Source: Streptomyces sp. NBC_00654 (lineage in GTDB: Bacteria; Actinomycetota; Actinomycetes; Streptomycetales; Streptomycetaceae). From it: a stretch of DNA of 64,000 bases. Positions 1-8,892 of the stretch are shown piece after piece. The translations under genes and the position numbers were made by a program. The notes beneath the pieces were generated by a model that saw only the letters and a list, made by a program, of their open reading frames with translations, ran no database searches and had not been told where the DNA came from. Location: NCBI RefSeq assembly GCF_026341775.1, contig NZ_JAPEOB010000001.1, positions 3,658,001 through 3,722,000 of the forward strand. Reading direction: 5' to 3'. Position 1 is the first letter of the stretch. Each line of letters starts with the position of its first letter.

Positions 1-1
1 C

Positions 2-178
2 GGGGTGTTCCGGAACGATCCGGCACAGGTGGCGGGCGCCTTCCACACGCTGCTCCGCGACGGCGGCCGGTTCGGCGGCCACTTCGAGCAGATCGTCTTC
101 GGCATCCTGGAACGCGGCCCGGAGTCCGCCGTCCGCACGGCTTTCGCCGGTACGTTCGCCGACCGGCTCCAGGACTGA
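2..178 (+). CDS. C-terminus of TIGR02452/PARG-like protein (partial)
   Basis: The last 58 codons of a gene that enters from the left edge, open in frame 2 and ending at TGA 176-178. The tail contains VFRNDPAQVAGAF and GRFGGHFEQIVFGIL, which I recognise as the C-terminal signature of the TIGR02452 / microbial poly(ADP-ribose) glycohydrolase family (macrodomain-type hydrolases of ADP-ribose). The catalytic part lies outside the window, so the family call rests on this tail only. It converges on the minus-strand PemK-like gene with 12 bases between stops. Confidence 0.6.
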   Translation, partial: GVFRNDPAQVAGAFHTLLRDGGRFGGHFEQIVFGILERGPESAVRTAFAGTFADRLQD

Positions 179-190
179 AGGGCCCTCCGG

Positions 191-658
191 TCAGCTCCAG
201 CCGTACAGTTCCCGCAGCCGCCCGGCGACCAGCTCGAACCGCTCCCGGTCCAGCGCGCAGGCCTCCCGCCGCATCCCGTCCTCGTGCACCCGCAGCACCC
301 GGTCCAGATCGGCCCAGGACGGCCGGCCCGAGCTGTCCCAGGGGCCCGCCCCCAGCGCCACCCACTCGCGGTCCGGATCGTGCTGCTTGCTGGAGAGCTG
401 GACGGCGAGCAGGGTGCCCGCCTCCTCGCGGGCCACGACGAGAACCGGCCGGTCCTTGCCGCGCCCGTCGTTCTCCTCGAACGGCACCCAGGTCCAGACG
501 ATCTCGCCCGGATCGGGATCGCCGTCGCGGTCGGGGGCGTACAGGGTGCGGACCGGGCCCACATCGCGCGGATCGGCCTGGACGGTCGCGGCCGGTCCGC
601 CGCGGCCGGGGGAGCCGGACGAACTGTCGGTGCTGTATGTGCCGTGGTGGAACGTCAT
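191..658 (-). CDS. PemK/MazF-like type II toxin family protein
   Basis: 155 codons from ATG 658. After a roughly 50-residue disordered N-terminus comes a PemK/MazF-like core: GEIVWTWVPFEE, then RPVLVVA, then an LSSK segment and an RPSWADLDRVLRV stretch, the order seen in PemK-like beta-barrel endoribonucleases. Family members cleave mRNA and are usually paired with an antitoxin. No antitoxin-like gene lies next to it, so it may be a solitary or housekeeping member, which is common in Streptomyces. Function is inferred from the fold only. Confidence 0.7.
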   Translation of the reverse strand: MTFHHGTYSTDSSSGSPGRGGPAATVQADPRDVGPVRTLYAPDRDGDPDPGEIVWTWVPFEENDGRGKDRPVLVVAREEAGTLLAVQLSSKQHDPDREWVALGAGPWDSSGRPSWADLDRVLRVHEDGMRREACALDRERFELVAGRLRELYGWS

Positions 659-729
659 CGCATCACCGTAGGACCTGGACGGCCCATTCCGTGGAGCGGG
701 GCCGTCGAACCGGCCGCAGGCTCGGCCTC

Positions 730-1283
730 ATGGCCCACACCGTCACCATCACGCTGTCCCGGATCGTCACCGCCGCCGCACTCCTCGCGGCAACCCTGCT
801 CCCGGCGGCTCCTGCCGGAGCGTCGGATCCGCCGCGTCCCGGAGGACAGGAATCCGCACCCGCACCCGCACCCGCACCCTCAACCGTAGGGTCAGACTCC
901 GGTACGGGCGGAGGCGGCCCGAGGGCCCTCCCGCGCACGGTGCCGGCCTGGCTGCCCCACCGGGACCAGGAGGGCGCGTACCAGGACGCACTGCGGCCCG
1001 TCGGCCAGCTGCACACTGTCAGCCCCTTCTGGTACGAGGCGATCTCGGCCGGCCGGATCGACGTACACCCCGGCGCCGGAGAACGCCGCATCATCGACGG
1101 ACCGCACCGGGCGGGCACCGAGGTGGTGCCCACCGTCATGGAGACGATGAAGTCCGGAGCCCTGGCGGCGATCCCCACCAGCCCCGCCCGGCGGTGCTGC
1201 GCCGCCACGGCGTACGCGACACGGCCCTGTGGGCCCTGAACTTCGAGGACCCCGCACTGTGGCCGGAGCCGGCCTGCGGCTGA
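730..1283 (+). pseudogene. Secreted GH18-like glycoside hydrolase, internally deleted
   Basis: An ATG at 730 opens a frame with a signal peptide (SRIVTAAALLAATLLPAAPAGA), a Pro-rich linker and a domain start with PAWLPHRDQEGAYQDAL, LHTVSPFWYEA and VVPTVMETM, typical of the N-terminal part of spore-germination/GH18-type hydrolases. At about 1175-1190 the frame changes and only the extreme C-terminus remains in another frame (LRRHGVRDTALWALNFEDPA, stop 1281-1283). The central catalytic region, including the expected DGxDxDxE strand, is missing. I read this as a gene with a large internal deletion. The original frame itself runs to a stop at 1237-1239. Confidence 0.65.
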
Positions 1284-1408
1284 GCCACGGGCTCGCGCGG
1301 GCCGCCGTCACCGGGGGCGCCGGCGCACCGTTTCCGGCGCTCCGGCTCCGCGCTACGGGCCCCCGGACCGTTCCCCGGACCGCCCGGTCTGGAAGACTGC
1401 CCGACGCC

Positions 1409-2431
1409 ATGAGCCAGTTACCCAAACAGCCCGCCGCAGTCTCCGTTCCGACCAGCGCCGACGTGGCGCGACTCGCAGGAGTCTCCCGGGCCACCGTGTC
1501 GTACGTACTGAACAACAACGCCACCGTGCGGATCAGCGAACCCACCCGGCGAAGAGTCAGGGAAGCCGCGGCCCATCTCGGCTATGTGCCGCACGCGGCC
1601 GCCCGGAGCCTGCGCGCCGGACATACCCGGATGGTGCTGCTGCCCGACGGGAACACGCCCGCGGGGCCTCTGCACCAGCACTTCATCGAAGAACTCCAGT
1701 CCGGGCTGCGCCGCCTCGACTACACCGTCGTCCAGTACGGCAGCGGCGGCCTCGGGGCCGACGAGGCCGCCAGGGCGTGGGCGGAACTGCGGCCCGTCGC
1801 CGTCGTCGCCCCCGCCGGGGTCGCCCTCACACCGCACGGCATAGCCGTGCTCACCCGGTCCGGTGCCAAGGCGGTGATCACCCTGGGCCCGGAGCCGGTG
1901 GACGGCGCGCACGCCCTGGTCATCGACCAGCGGGAGATCGGCGGCTGCGCCGTCGGGCATCTGCTGTCGCGCGGACGCCGCCGGATCGGGGTGGTCATGC
2001 CCCAGGAGCCGGCCCTCGCCCCGTTCGCCGAACCGCGGCTGGCCGGCGCACTGCGCGCGGCGGAACCGGCGGGTGCCCGCATCCAGCCGCTGCCGCTGCA
2101 CTACGAGGAGGACTCGGCAGCCGCTCTCGCCGCCCGCTGGCGCACCCTCGGCCTGGACGCCGTCTTCGCCTACAACGACGAGTACGCCATGCTGCTGACG
2201 AGAGCCCTCCAGGACGCCGGCATCGCGGTGCCCGGGGAGACAGCCGTGATCGGCGCGGACGACCTGATGCTGGGCAGACTGCTGCGGCCCAGGCTGAGCA
2301 CCGTACGGATGGAACTGGCGACACGGCAGCCGCCGGCCGAGATGGTCGACCGGCTGCTGCAGCACCCCGCCGGAAGACCGGAGCGGCACGACCTGCTGCG
2401 GGCACGGGCCGTCCCGCGCGAATCCAGCTGA
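1409..2431 (+). CDS. LacI-family transcriptional regulator
   Basis: 340 residues from ATG 1409. The N-terminal helix-turn-helix and hinge are clear (SADVARLAGVSRATVSYVLN near residues 13-32, then RRVREAAAHLGYVPHAAARS), followed by a periplasmic-binding-protein-like ligand domain with IGVVMP, DAVFAYNDEYA and VIGADD. The longer in-frame extension upstream is Arg/Pro rich and was rejected as the start because the HTH normally begins within about 10-20 residues of the N-terminus. It probably represses a sugar-utilisation gene in response to a sugar ligand. No operon partner is evident. It lies 125 bases after the broken GH18 gene, whose former regulator it could be. Confidence 0.9.
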   Translation: MSQLPKQPAAVSVPTSADVARLAGVSRATVSYVLNNNATVRISEPTRRRVREAAAHLGYVPHAAARSLRAGHTRMVLLPDGNTPAGPLHQHFIEELQSGLRRLDYTVVQYGSGGLGADEAARAWAELRPVAVVAPAGVALTPHGIAVLTRSGAKAVITLGPEPVDGAHALVIDQREIGGCAVGHLLSRGRRRIGVVMPQEPALAPFAEPRLAGALRAAEPAGARIQPLPLHYEEDSAAALAARWRTLGLDAVFAYNDEYAMLLTRALQDAGIAVPGETAVIGADDLMLGRLLRPRLSTVRMELATRQPPAEMVDRLLQHPAGRPERHDLLRARAVPRESS

Positions 2432-2495
2432 CCGGACCCCGCCGCCGGCGGAGCGACGACATGCGCGGGGAACGGCGGATGTCTAGCGTCGGAGC

Positions 2496-2873
2496 ATGAG
2501 CCATCCGCAGAGCTACGAGATCCTGCTGGTCCCCGAGTTCAAGAAGTCCGGCACCGACGCCCCCCGGCCCGGCCGTGCCATCCGCTCGGCGGTCGTGGCC
2601 GCCACAGGGGAGACGGGGGCGTCGGGCTACCCCCGCTACGAGGGCGAGGGAGTGGTGGCGGACATCGACCCGGCGACCCGCACCGTGGAGGCGCTGCTGG
2701 TCGACGGCGCGGAGCTGGACTACGGGCTCTCGGTCCGGATCTCGGAGAAGAGCGTGGAGAGCGGCGCGGGCAGGCGCACGGGGGAGTCCGCGGCCGGGGG
2801 GACGCCGAAGCCCGGGGACAGCCGCGCGGAGCAGCCGGACGGCGAACCCGCGGACGAGGACACCGGGACCTGA
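2496..2873 (+). CDS. Hypothetical protein, acidic tail
   Basis: 125 codons from ATG 2496. The first 85 residues are ordered, with a short beta-rich pattern (EGVVADIDPATRTVEALLVDG) that might wrap a small barrel. The last 40 residues are Gly/Glu/Pro rich and probably disordered. I do not recognise the family. It converges on the thioredoxin gene across a strong hairpin, so it is probably monocistronic. Codon bias matches the neighbours. Confidence 0.6.
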   Translation: MSHPQSYEILLVPEFKKSGTDAPRPGRAIRSAVVAATGETGASGYPRYEGEGVVADIDPATRTVEALLVDGAELDYGLSVRISEKSVESGAGRRTGESAAGGTPKPGDSRAEQPDGEPADEDTGT

Positions 2874-2896
2874 TCCCCTCGGCGCACAGCAGCGAA

Positions 2897-2927
2897 GAGG
2901 GGCCCGGTCCTGACGGACGGGCCCCTC
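2897..2927. terminator. Bidirectional hairpin terminator
   Basis: Perfect inverted repeat GAGGGGCCCG / CGGGCCCCTC (arms 2897-2906 and 2918-2927) between convergent genes, placed to end transcripts from both sides. Confidence 0.7.
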
Positions 2928-2965
2928 ACCTCACGCGCCGCGCGGAGAAAGCCGCTGCCGCGCCG

Positions 2966-3346
2966 CTACTGCTGCTCCGGCTGCCCCTGCTTCTGGGCCT
3001 CGACGGACTTGCGCACCTCGTCCATGTCCAGGTTGCGGGCCTGTCCGATGACGTCCTCCAGAGCCGCCTCGGGAAGCGCGCCGGGCTGGGCGAACACCGC
3101 CACGTTGTCCCGGACGATCATCAGCGTGGGAATGGACCGGATCTCGAACGCGGCCGCCAGCTCCTGCTGCGCCTCCGTGTCGACCTTGGCGAAGACCAGA
3201 TCGGGGTGGCGCTCGGACGCCGAGTCGTAGACCGGCGCGAACTGCCGGCACGGGCCGCACCAGGAAGCCCAGAAGTCGATCAGTACGAAGTCGTTGTCGC
3301 TGACGACCTGATCGAAGTTTTCCTTGGTGAGCTCTACGGTGCTCAT
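2966..3346 (-). CDS. trxA: Thioredoxin
   Basis: 126 residues from ATG 3346. The thioredoxin active site WCGPC sits at residues 29-33 after VLIDFWAS, and the cis-proline loop SIPTLMI follows, so this is a complete cytosolic thioredoxin for protein disulfide reduction. The C-terminal 20 residues are a Gln-rich tail longer than in E. coli TrxA. It is divergent from an FAD disulfide oxidoreductase across 115 bases, and the two may share a promoter region. This is probably one of several Streptomyces thioredoxins rather than the one linked to trxB. Confidence 0.93.
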   Translation of the reverse strand: MSTVELTKENFDQVVSDNDFVLIDFWASWCGPCRQFAPVYDSASERHPDLVFAKVDTEAQQELAAAFEIRSIPTLMIVRDNVAVFAQPGALPEAALEDVIGQARNLDMDEVRKSVEAQKQGQPEQQ

Positions 3347-3461
3347 GCTCAAATACCTCTTCCTCTGCCCGTTCGGACGTGTCCCGCACAACGGTGACCG
3401 CTCCTGCGCTATTCCGCCTGCCCATGTGGCCGCGGCGCACACCCACGATCAGACTGTTCGC

Positions 3462-4925
3462 ATGACCGACACAGCGGAGGGCGCAGTGGAGAGCATCGAG
3501 TACGACGTCGTGGTGATCGGCGCGGGTCCGGTGGGGGAGAACGTGGCCGACCGGGCCCGCGCGGCCGGGCTCAGCACGGCCGTCGTGGAGTCCGAGCTGA
3601 TCGGCGGCGAATGCTCGTACTGGGCGTGCATGCCGAGCAAGGCCCTGCTGCGCCCGGTCGTCGCACGCGCGGATGCCCGTCACCTCCCGGGCCTGAGCGC
3701 CGCCGTGCGGGGGCCCCTGGATGTCGCGGAGGTCCTGGCCCGCCGCGACGCGTTCGCCTCGCACTGGAAGGACGACGGCCAGGCCGCCTGGCTGGACGGC
3801 ATCGGCGCGGTGGTCCACCGGGGCACGGGCCGGCTCACCGGAGTCAGGACGGTCTCCGTCACCGCCCCCGACGGCAGGGAACAGCGGCTCACCGCCCGGC
3901 ACGCCGTGGCCGTCTGCACCGGCAGCCGGGCCGTCGTCCCCGGCCTTCCCGGGCTCGCCGGCGCCCGGCCCTGGACCAGCCGCGAGGCGACCAGCGCCAA
4001 GGAGGTGCCCGGCCGGCTGGTCGTCGTCGGCGGGGGAGTCGTCGGCGTCGAGATGGCGACCGTCTGGCAGGCTCTCGGCGCCGAGGTGACGATGCTGATC
4101 CGGGGCAGCGGCCTGTTGCCGAGGATGGAGCCGTTCGCGGGCGAACTGGTCGCCGAGGCGCTCACCGGGGCCGGCGCGAGGATCCGCACCGGCGTGTCCG
4201 CCACCGCCGTGCACCGGGCCGGGCAGGACGGACCGGTCACCGTGGACCTGGACAACGGCGAGCGGATCGAGGCCGACGAGATCCTCTTCGCCACCGGCCG
4301 GGCGCCGCGCACCGATGACCTGGGCCTGGAGACCGTGGACCTGGAACCCGGCTCCTGGCTCACCGTCGACGACAGCTGCCGCGTCGAGGGCACCACCTGG
4401 CTGTACGCGGTCGGCGACGTCAACCACCGGGCGCTGCTCACCCACCAGGGCAAGTACCAGGCCCGTATCGCGGGCGCGGCCATCGCCGCCCGCGCCCAGG
4501 GCATCCCCCTGCCGGAGACCGACCGCTGGGGAGCGTACGCGGCCACCGCCGACCACGCGGCCGTCCCCCAGGTCGTCTTCACCGAACCGGAGGCCGCCTC
4601 GGTCGGCCTCACCCTCGCCGAGGCGGAGAGAGCCGGGCACCGGGTCCGCGCGGTCGACTACGACCTGGCCTCGGTGGCGGGCTCCGGCCTGTACGCCGAC
4701 GGGTACCGGGGCCGGGCCCGGATGGTCGTCGACCTGGACCGGGAGACCGTGCTGGGCGTCACCTTCGTCGGCCCCGGCATCGGCGAGCTGCTGCACTCGG
4801 CGACGGTCGCGGTCGCGGGCGAGGTGCCCATCGAGCGCCTCTGGCACGCGGTCCCCGCCTATCCGACCATCAGCGAGGTGTGGCTGAGGCTGCTGGAGAC
4901 GTACCGGGACGGCGGCCGGGGCTGA
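3462..4925 (+). CDS. Pyridine nucleotide-disulfide oxidoreductase (Lpd/MerA-like)
   Basis: 487 residues from ATG 3462 (an in-frame GTG at 3486 is an alternative). The N-terminal FAD Rossmann motif VVIGAGPVGENVADRA is followed by the redox-active CxxxxC in GGECSYWACMPSKALLRP. Later come a second NAD(P) Rossmann motif (VVVGGGVVGVEMA), an FAD-binding YAVGDVN, and a dimerisation domain with HAVPAYPTISEVW. This is the family of dihydrolipoamide dehydrogenase, mercuric and soluble transhydrogenase enzymes. The spacing CSYWAC differs from the CxNxGC of typical Lpd, so the substrate is uncertain. It is divergent from thioredoxin. Confidence 0.85.
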   Translation: MTDTAEGAVESIEYDVVVIGAGPVGENVADRARAAGLSTAVVESELIGGECSYWACMPSKALLRPVVARADARHLPGLSAAVRGPLDVAEVLARRDAFASHWKDDGQAAWLDGIGAVVHRGTGRLTGVRTVSVTAPDGREQRLTARHAVAVCTGSRAVVPGLPGLAGARPWTSREATSAKEVPGRLVVVGGGVVGVEMATVWQALGAEVTMLIRGSGLLPRMEPFAGELVAEALTGAGARIRTGVSATAVHRAGQDGPVTVDLDNGERIEADEILFATGRAPRTDDLGLETVDLEPGSWLTVDDSCRVEGTTWLYAVGDVNHRALLTHQGKYQARIAGAAIAARAQGIPLPETDRWGAYAATADHAAVPQVVFTEPEAASVGLTLAEAERAGHRVRAVDYDLASVAGSGLYADGYRGRARMVVDLDRETVLGVTFVGPGIGELLHSATVAVAGEVPIERLWHAVPAYPTISEVWLRLLETYRDGGRG

Positions 4926-4960
4926 CCCGCTTCCCGGGCTTCCCGCCGGAACCTCAATCA

Positions 4961-4990
4961 ATGCCCCGTTTTTCGTGTTATTGGGGGCAT
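4961..4990. terminator. Hairpin after the oxidoreductase gene
   Basis: Inverted repeat ATGCCCC (4961-4967) / GGGGCAT (4984-4990) with a T-rich loop, 36 bases after the oxidoreductase stop. It could be a weak terminator. Confidence 0.4.
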
Positions 4991-5163
4991 ATTCCGACAT
5001 TCGCCCCTTAAGTTGTGGGAGGACTCCACTCGGGTGGCGTCGCGCATCACGTGGATACCGCAACGAACGGGCGACACCGATGTGCGCGGACGGATGCGCC
5101 GGATGAACCGCGGAACCGGAGCGCCGATCGCCGCACGGGCACGTGTCGGGAAAGGCAGGGCAG

Positions 5164-6297
5164 GTGAACGTGGTGGGGATCATCACTTCCGGTGCGGTCG
5201 CGCTGTTCATCACGGCGTTACTCACCGCAGGCATCCGCAGGGCGGTACTCCGGCGCGGAGCGGTGGCACGCCCGGACGGCCGCCCGCCGCGCGTCCGCCC
5301 GGCGTACCTGGGCGGACCGGCGGCCGTCCTGAGCGTCACCGCCGTCACCTGGGCCGGAACCGGGCTGGGCCTCGCGGAACCGGGCACGTCCGTCCTGCCC
5401 CTGCTCGCCGCGTCCGGCGCCGTCGCCGCGGTCGGGCTCGTCCATGATCTGCGACCGCTCGGCAGCTGGCCGCGACTGGCCGCGCAGACGGCCGCCGCGG
5501 TCGCGGTGGTGTCCTTCTCCGGGCTGTCACCGGCCGCGGGTGTGCTCGGCATGGTCTGGATCGTGTTCCTCACCAACGCCTTCAGCATGCTGGACAACTC
5601 CGACGGCGCGCTGGGCACCGTCTGTGCCGTCACGGCGGCCGGCCTGCTCGTCTGCGCCGCCGCCGACGGCCGGTCCGGCGTGGTCCTTCTGCTGACCGCC
5701 CTCATCGCCGCCCTCATCGCCCTGCTGGCCCACGGCCAGCACCCCGCGCGGCTCTTCCCCGGAGCGTGCGGCTCCCAGTTCACCGGCTTCGTCCTGGCCG
5801 GCTGTGCGGTGCTCGTCCACGCGTCGGCACCGCCGGAGCGCGCCGCGTGGACGGCACTGCCGGTGCTGACCCTGGTGGCCGTCACCGACACGGTGCTCGT
5901 GCTGGTTTCACGCCGGCGGGCCTCCCGGCCGATGCTTCCTGACCGCACTGATCACATCGCCCACCGGCTGCGCCGCGTACGCCTCACCAAGCCGGGCGTG
6001 GCGGTCGTCCTGGGGCTCGGCGCGGTTGCCGCGACGCTCACCGCCACCCTCGTGTACACGGGGCAGTTGCCCCCGTGGGCCGGGCTCCTGCCGACGGCGG
6101 GTGCGCTGCTCGCCGTTGTGGCACTGCTCAGGATCCCGGCGTACGCGAACGGGATCCCGCGCCCGCCGCGGAGCCCGCGCCCCGCGAAGGTCCCCCCGGC
6201 GCCCGCTTCCCCCGCCGCCGTACCCGGTGCCCGCCCGACCACGCCGCCCGCGACCGGCGGCCGGCCCGCCGCCGAACTCGCGGGAGACAGAAGGTGA
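5164..6297 (+). CDS. MraY/WecA-like glycosyl-1-phosphate transferase
   Basis: 377 residues from GTG 5164, chosen because of AAAGGCAGGG just upstream; GTG 5143 is in frame. About ten hydrophobic segments and MraY/WecA-family motifs are present: GLVHDLRPLG after the third helix, NAFSMLDNSDGALG (equivalent of the NxxNxxDGxDGL loop), HPARLFPGACGS and DRTDHIAHRL. The family moves a sugar-1-phosphate from a UDP-sugar to undecaprenyl phosphate at the membrane. Unusually, the normally invariant Asp of the GDxGS loop is Ala/Cys here (GACGS), so activity may be altered. The C-terminal 60 residues are Pro/Ala rich. No cell-wall operon surrounds it. Confidence 0.75.
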   Translation: MNVVGIITSGAVALFITALLTAGIRRAVLRRGAVARPDGRPPRVRPAYLGGPAAVLSVTAVTWAGTGLGLAEPGTSVLPLLAASGAVAAVGLVHDLRPLGSWPRLAAQTAAAVAVVSFSGLSPAAGVLGMVWIVFLTNAFSMLDNSDGALGTVCAVTAAGLLVCAAADGRSGVVLLLTALIAALIALLAHGQHPARLFPGACGSQFTGFVLAGCAVLVHASAPPERAAWTALPVLTLVAVTDTVLVLVSRRRASRPMLPDRTDHIAHRLRRVRLTKPGVAVVLGLGAVAATLTATLVYTGQLPPWAGLLPTAGALLAVVALLRIPAYANGIPRPPRSPRPAKVPPAPASPAAVPGARPTTPPATGGRPAAELAGDRR

Positions 6298-6534
6298 GAT
6301 GAGGGACCCGGCCCTCGTGTCCGGGGCTGGGGCGTGTGTCGAGAGTTCCGCCCGGCTCGCGACGCCCTCTCGGCAGCGGGCCGGTCGGGTCGGTCGCCCG
6401 CCGCGAGCCATGTGCGGTGTTTCGGACGAAGATTCCGTCCAGGACACCGCACGCGTGCGAGACGGTAGATTTTCCCTGACCCCGCACCGTGCGAGCGGAG
6501 CCGTACGCCGACCGACAGATCGGGAATCCCTCTC

Positions 6535-7485
6535 ATGACCTCTCCCGCTTCTCCGACCGACGCCGCCGCGCACCCCCCGTACGCGGGCGGCAGCCTTCTC
6601 GCGGTGAGCGATCTGCACGCGGGGGTCTCCGACAACCGGGCCATCGTCGAGTCGCTGCGCCCGGAGTCGGACAAGGACTGGCTGATTGTCGCGGGCGATG
6701 TGGCGGAGCAGCCGCACGACATCCGGTGGGCGCTCGGACTCCTCGCGGAGCGCTTCGCCCATGTCGTGTGGACCCCCGGCAACCACGAGTTGTGGACCGT
6801 GGACAAGGACCCCGTACGGCTGCGCGGGCAGGCCCGCTACGAGCACCTCGTCGAGATCTGCCGGGACCTCGGGGTGACGACGCCCGAAGACCCGTTCCCC
6901 CTGTGGCCCGGCCCGGACAGCCCGGTGGCGGTGGCCCCGCTCTTCCTCCTGTACGACTACACCTTCCGTGCCCCCGGCGCCCGCACGATGGAGGAATCGC
7001 TGGCGATCGCGCACAAGGCGGGCATCGTCTGCAGCGACGAGTACCTCCTGCACCCCGACCCCCATGCCGGCCGGGAGGACTGGTGCCGGGCGCGGGTCGC
7101 CGAGACGGAGAGAAGACTGGCCGCCCACGACCCGGACATCCCGCTGGTGCTCGCCGGACACTGGCCCCTCGTCCGGGAACCCACCTCGGTGATGTGGTAC
7201 CCGGAGTTCGCCCAGTGGTGCGGTACCGAGCTCACCGCCGACTGGCACCGCCGGTTCAACGTCGCGGCCGTCGTCTACGGACACCTCCACATCCCCCGTA
7301 CGACGTGGTACGACGAGGTGCGCTTCGAGGAGGTCTCGATCGGCTATCCCCGGGAGTGGCGCAAGCGCGGCCACCCACGTGGCCTGCTGAGACAGATCCT
7401 CCCGTACGAGGAACGCCCCGCGGCCCCGGACGGCACCCCCGCCGGCGGACACACACCGCACCCCTACCCCGAAGGTGCCTCGTGA
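6535..7485 (+). CDS. Metallophosphoesterase
   Basis: 316 residues from ATG 6535. All calcineurin-like motifs are present in order: SDLHAG (D26, H28), VAGDVAEQ, TPGNHE, LAGHWP and YGHLHIP, giving a two-metal phosphohydrolase. Its last codon overlaps the GTG start of the phosphopantetheinyl transferase (GTGA at 7482-7485), so the two are translated as a unit. This pair recurs in Streptomyces, where the esterase could act on a phosphopantetheine-related or nucleotide substrate. The substrate is not visible from the sequence. Confidence 0.9.
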   Translation: MTSPASPTDAAAHPPYAGGSLLAVSDLHAGVSDNRAIVESLRPESDKDWLIVAGDVAEQPHDIRWALGLLAERFAHVVWTPGNHELWTVDKDPVRLRGQARYEHLVEICRDLGVTTPEDPFPLWPGPDSPVAVAPLFLLYDYTFRAPGARTMEESLAIAHKAGIVCSDEYLLHPDPHAGREDWCRARVAETERRLAAHDPDIPLVLAGHWPLVREPTSVMWYPEFAQWCGTELTADWHRRFNVAAVVYGHLHIPRTTWYDEVRFEEVSIGYPREWRKRGHPRGLLRQILPYEERPAAPDGTPAGGHTPHPYPEGAS

Positions 7486-8156
7486 TCGACCGGCTGCTCC
7501 CCGGGTACGTCTCCTGCGCCGCCACCCGCCGGGAAACGGTGCCGGACGGAATCCTCTTCCCCGAGGAGGAGGAACTGGTGGCCAGGAGCGTGCCCAAGCG
7601 CGTCAACGACTTCACGACCGCCCGCGCCTGCGCCCGCCGGGCCATGGCGGGCCTCGGCCTGCCGCCCGTGGCGGTACTGCGCGGCCGGCGCGGGGCCCCG
7701 CTGTGGCCCGCGGGGATCATCGGCAGTCTCACGCACTGCGAGGGCTACCGGGCGGCGGCGCTGGCACGGGCCACGGACGCCCTGAGCCTGGGCATCGACG
7801 CCGAGCCGAACGCCCCCCTGCCCGCCGGAGTGGCGGACATGATCTCGCTGCCTTCGGAGCGTCGCTGGAACGCGCCGCCGCCCGCCCCGGGCGACGACGG
7901 CGCCGTGCACTGGGACCGGCTGCTCTTCAGCGCCAAGGAGAGTGTCTTCAAGGCGTGGTACCCGGTCACCGGGACCGAACTCGACTTCGACGAGGCGGAG
8001 ATCACCTTCGACCGGGCCGCCGGCGGCCGGGCCATGGAGGGCACGTTCGCGGCGCGCCTGCTGCGAACCGACCCGGCTCTGCCGCTGACGCTGGACGGCA
8101 GATGGCGGGTCGAGGACGGCATCGCCGCCACGGCCGTCCTGGTGCCGCACGGCTGA
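7482..8156 (+). CDS. 4'-phosphopantetheinyl transferase (EntD/PPTase type)
   Basis: 224 residues from GTG 7482, overlapping the previous stop. It has the EntD-type PPTase N-terminal segment, SLTHCEGYRA, the Mg-binding GIDAEP (D106, E108) and FSAKESVFKAW (E153), as in enzymes that transfer phosphopantetheine from CoA to a serine of carrier proteins (polyketide, peptide or siderophore synthases). Length matches the family. It is translationally coupled to the metallophosphoesterase. No biosynthetic cluster lies in the window, so it is probably a general PPTase. Confidence 0.92.
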   Translation: MIDRLLPGYVSCAATRRETVPDGILFPEEEELVARSVPKRVNDFTTARACARRAMAGLGLPPVAVLRGRRGAPLWPAGIIGSLTHCEGYRAAALARATDALSLGIDAEPNAPLPAGVADMISLPSERRWNAPPPAPGDDGAVHWDRLLFSAKESVFKAWYPVTGTELDFDEAEITFDRAAGGRAMEGTFAARLLRTDPALPLTLDGRWRVEDGIAATAVLVPHG

Positions 8157-8236
8157 CGGAGACCGGGTGCGTTCGGCGGCATGTGCACGGCCGGGTGGGT
8201 CACGGGGGCGTGTACGGGGGCGGGTACGGGGCCGGT

Positions 8237-8821
8237 TCAGCGTTCCCCCGCACTCCTCAACGGGCGTCCCAGCCGCACGTTCCACCGTCCGGACCGGCCG
8301 CTCAGCTCGGTGAGCGCCAGCGGAACGACATCGAGCCGCCAGAACGCCACCACCGGCAGGGCCAGGCCATGGACCACCGCCGCCCGCACCACCGAGGGTC
8401 CGGCCACGGCCAGCACGCTTCCGTCGGCCCCGTCCGAGGTCGCGTCCAGCCAGCCACCGACCCGGGCGGTCAGATCACGCAGGGACTCACCGCCGTGCGG
8501 GGCCGCCGCGGGATCGCCGAGCCACGCCGCCACCGCCTCCGGCTCCCGGGCGGTGACCTCGTCCAGCCGCTCGCCGCGCCAGCGCCCCAAGTCCCAGTCG
8601 GCCAGGGCGGCTTCGGTCCGCGTGGTGAGTCCGAGCGCCTCGGCCGTCCGCAGACACCGCTGCGAGGGTCCGCTCATGTACCGGCCGGCCGCGGGCACCG
8701 ATCCGGCTGCGGCGCGGGCGCTCCGCTCACCGGCGCGGTCCAGGGCGGCTTCATCCTCGAAGCGCGCCTCCCGCAACGCCGCGTTCATCGCAGGTGAGAT
8801 CAACAACACCCGTACCGTCAC
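8237..8821 (-). CDS. Histidine-phosphatase-fold protein lacking catalytic His
   Basis: 194 residues from ATG 8821. The fold of the phosphoglycerate mutase/CobC superfamily is recognisable (MSGPSQRCLRTAEALGL, DWDLGRWRGERLDEV, HGGESLRDLTARV, then the AVAGPSVVRAAVVHG strand). The catalytic RHG at the N-terminus is replaced (LLISPAMNAALREARF) and the second catalytic His is replaced by Gly/Pro. I recall this degenerate form accompanying CbtAB genes in Streptomyces. It is divergent from the B12-riboswitch cbtBA operon, so a role in cobalamin or cobalt homeostasis, perhaps non-enzymatic, is likely. Confidence 0.75.
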   Translation of the reverse strand: MTVRVLLISPAMNAALREARFEDEAALDRAGERSARAAAGSVPAAGRYMSGPSQRCLRTAEALGLTTRTEAALADWDLGRWRGERLDEVTAREPEAVAAWLGDPAAAPHGGESLRDLTARVGGWLDATSDGADGSVLAVAGPSVVRAAVVHGLALPVVAFWRLDVVPLALTELSGRSGRWNVRLGRPLRSAGER

Positions 8822-8892
8822 GATCGTCCTCCAGTCTCCTCAACCGCTGTTCCGGTGGCGCAGGTTCTCATGGTTCCGGAGGCCGGTGACCG

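Noticed and set aside
2931..5948. A 1005-codon minus-strand open frame
   Set aside because: It covers thioredoxin in another frame and runs antisense to two well-supported genes. Composition is that of a G+C-driven shadow.
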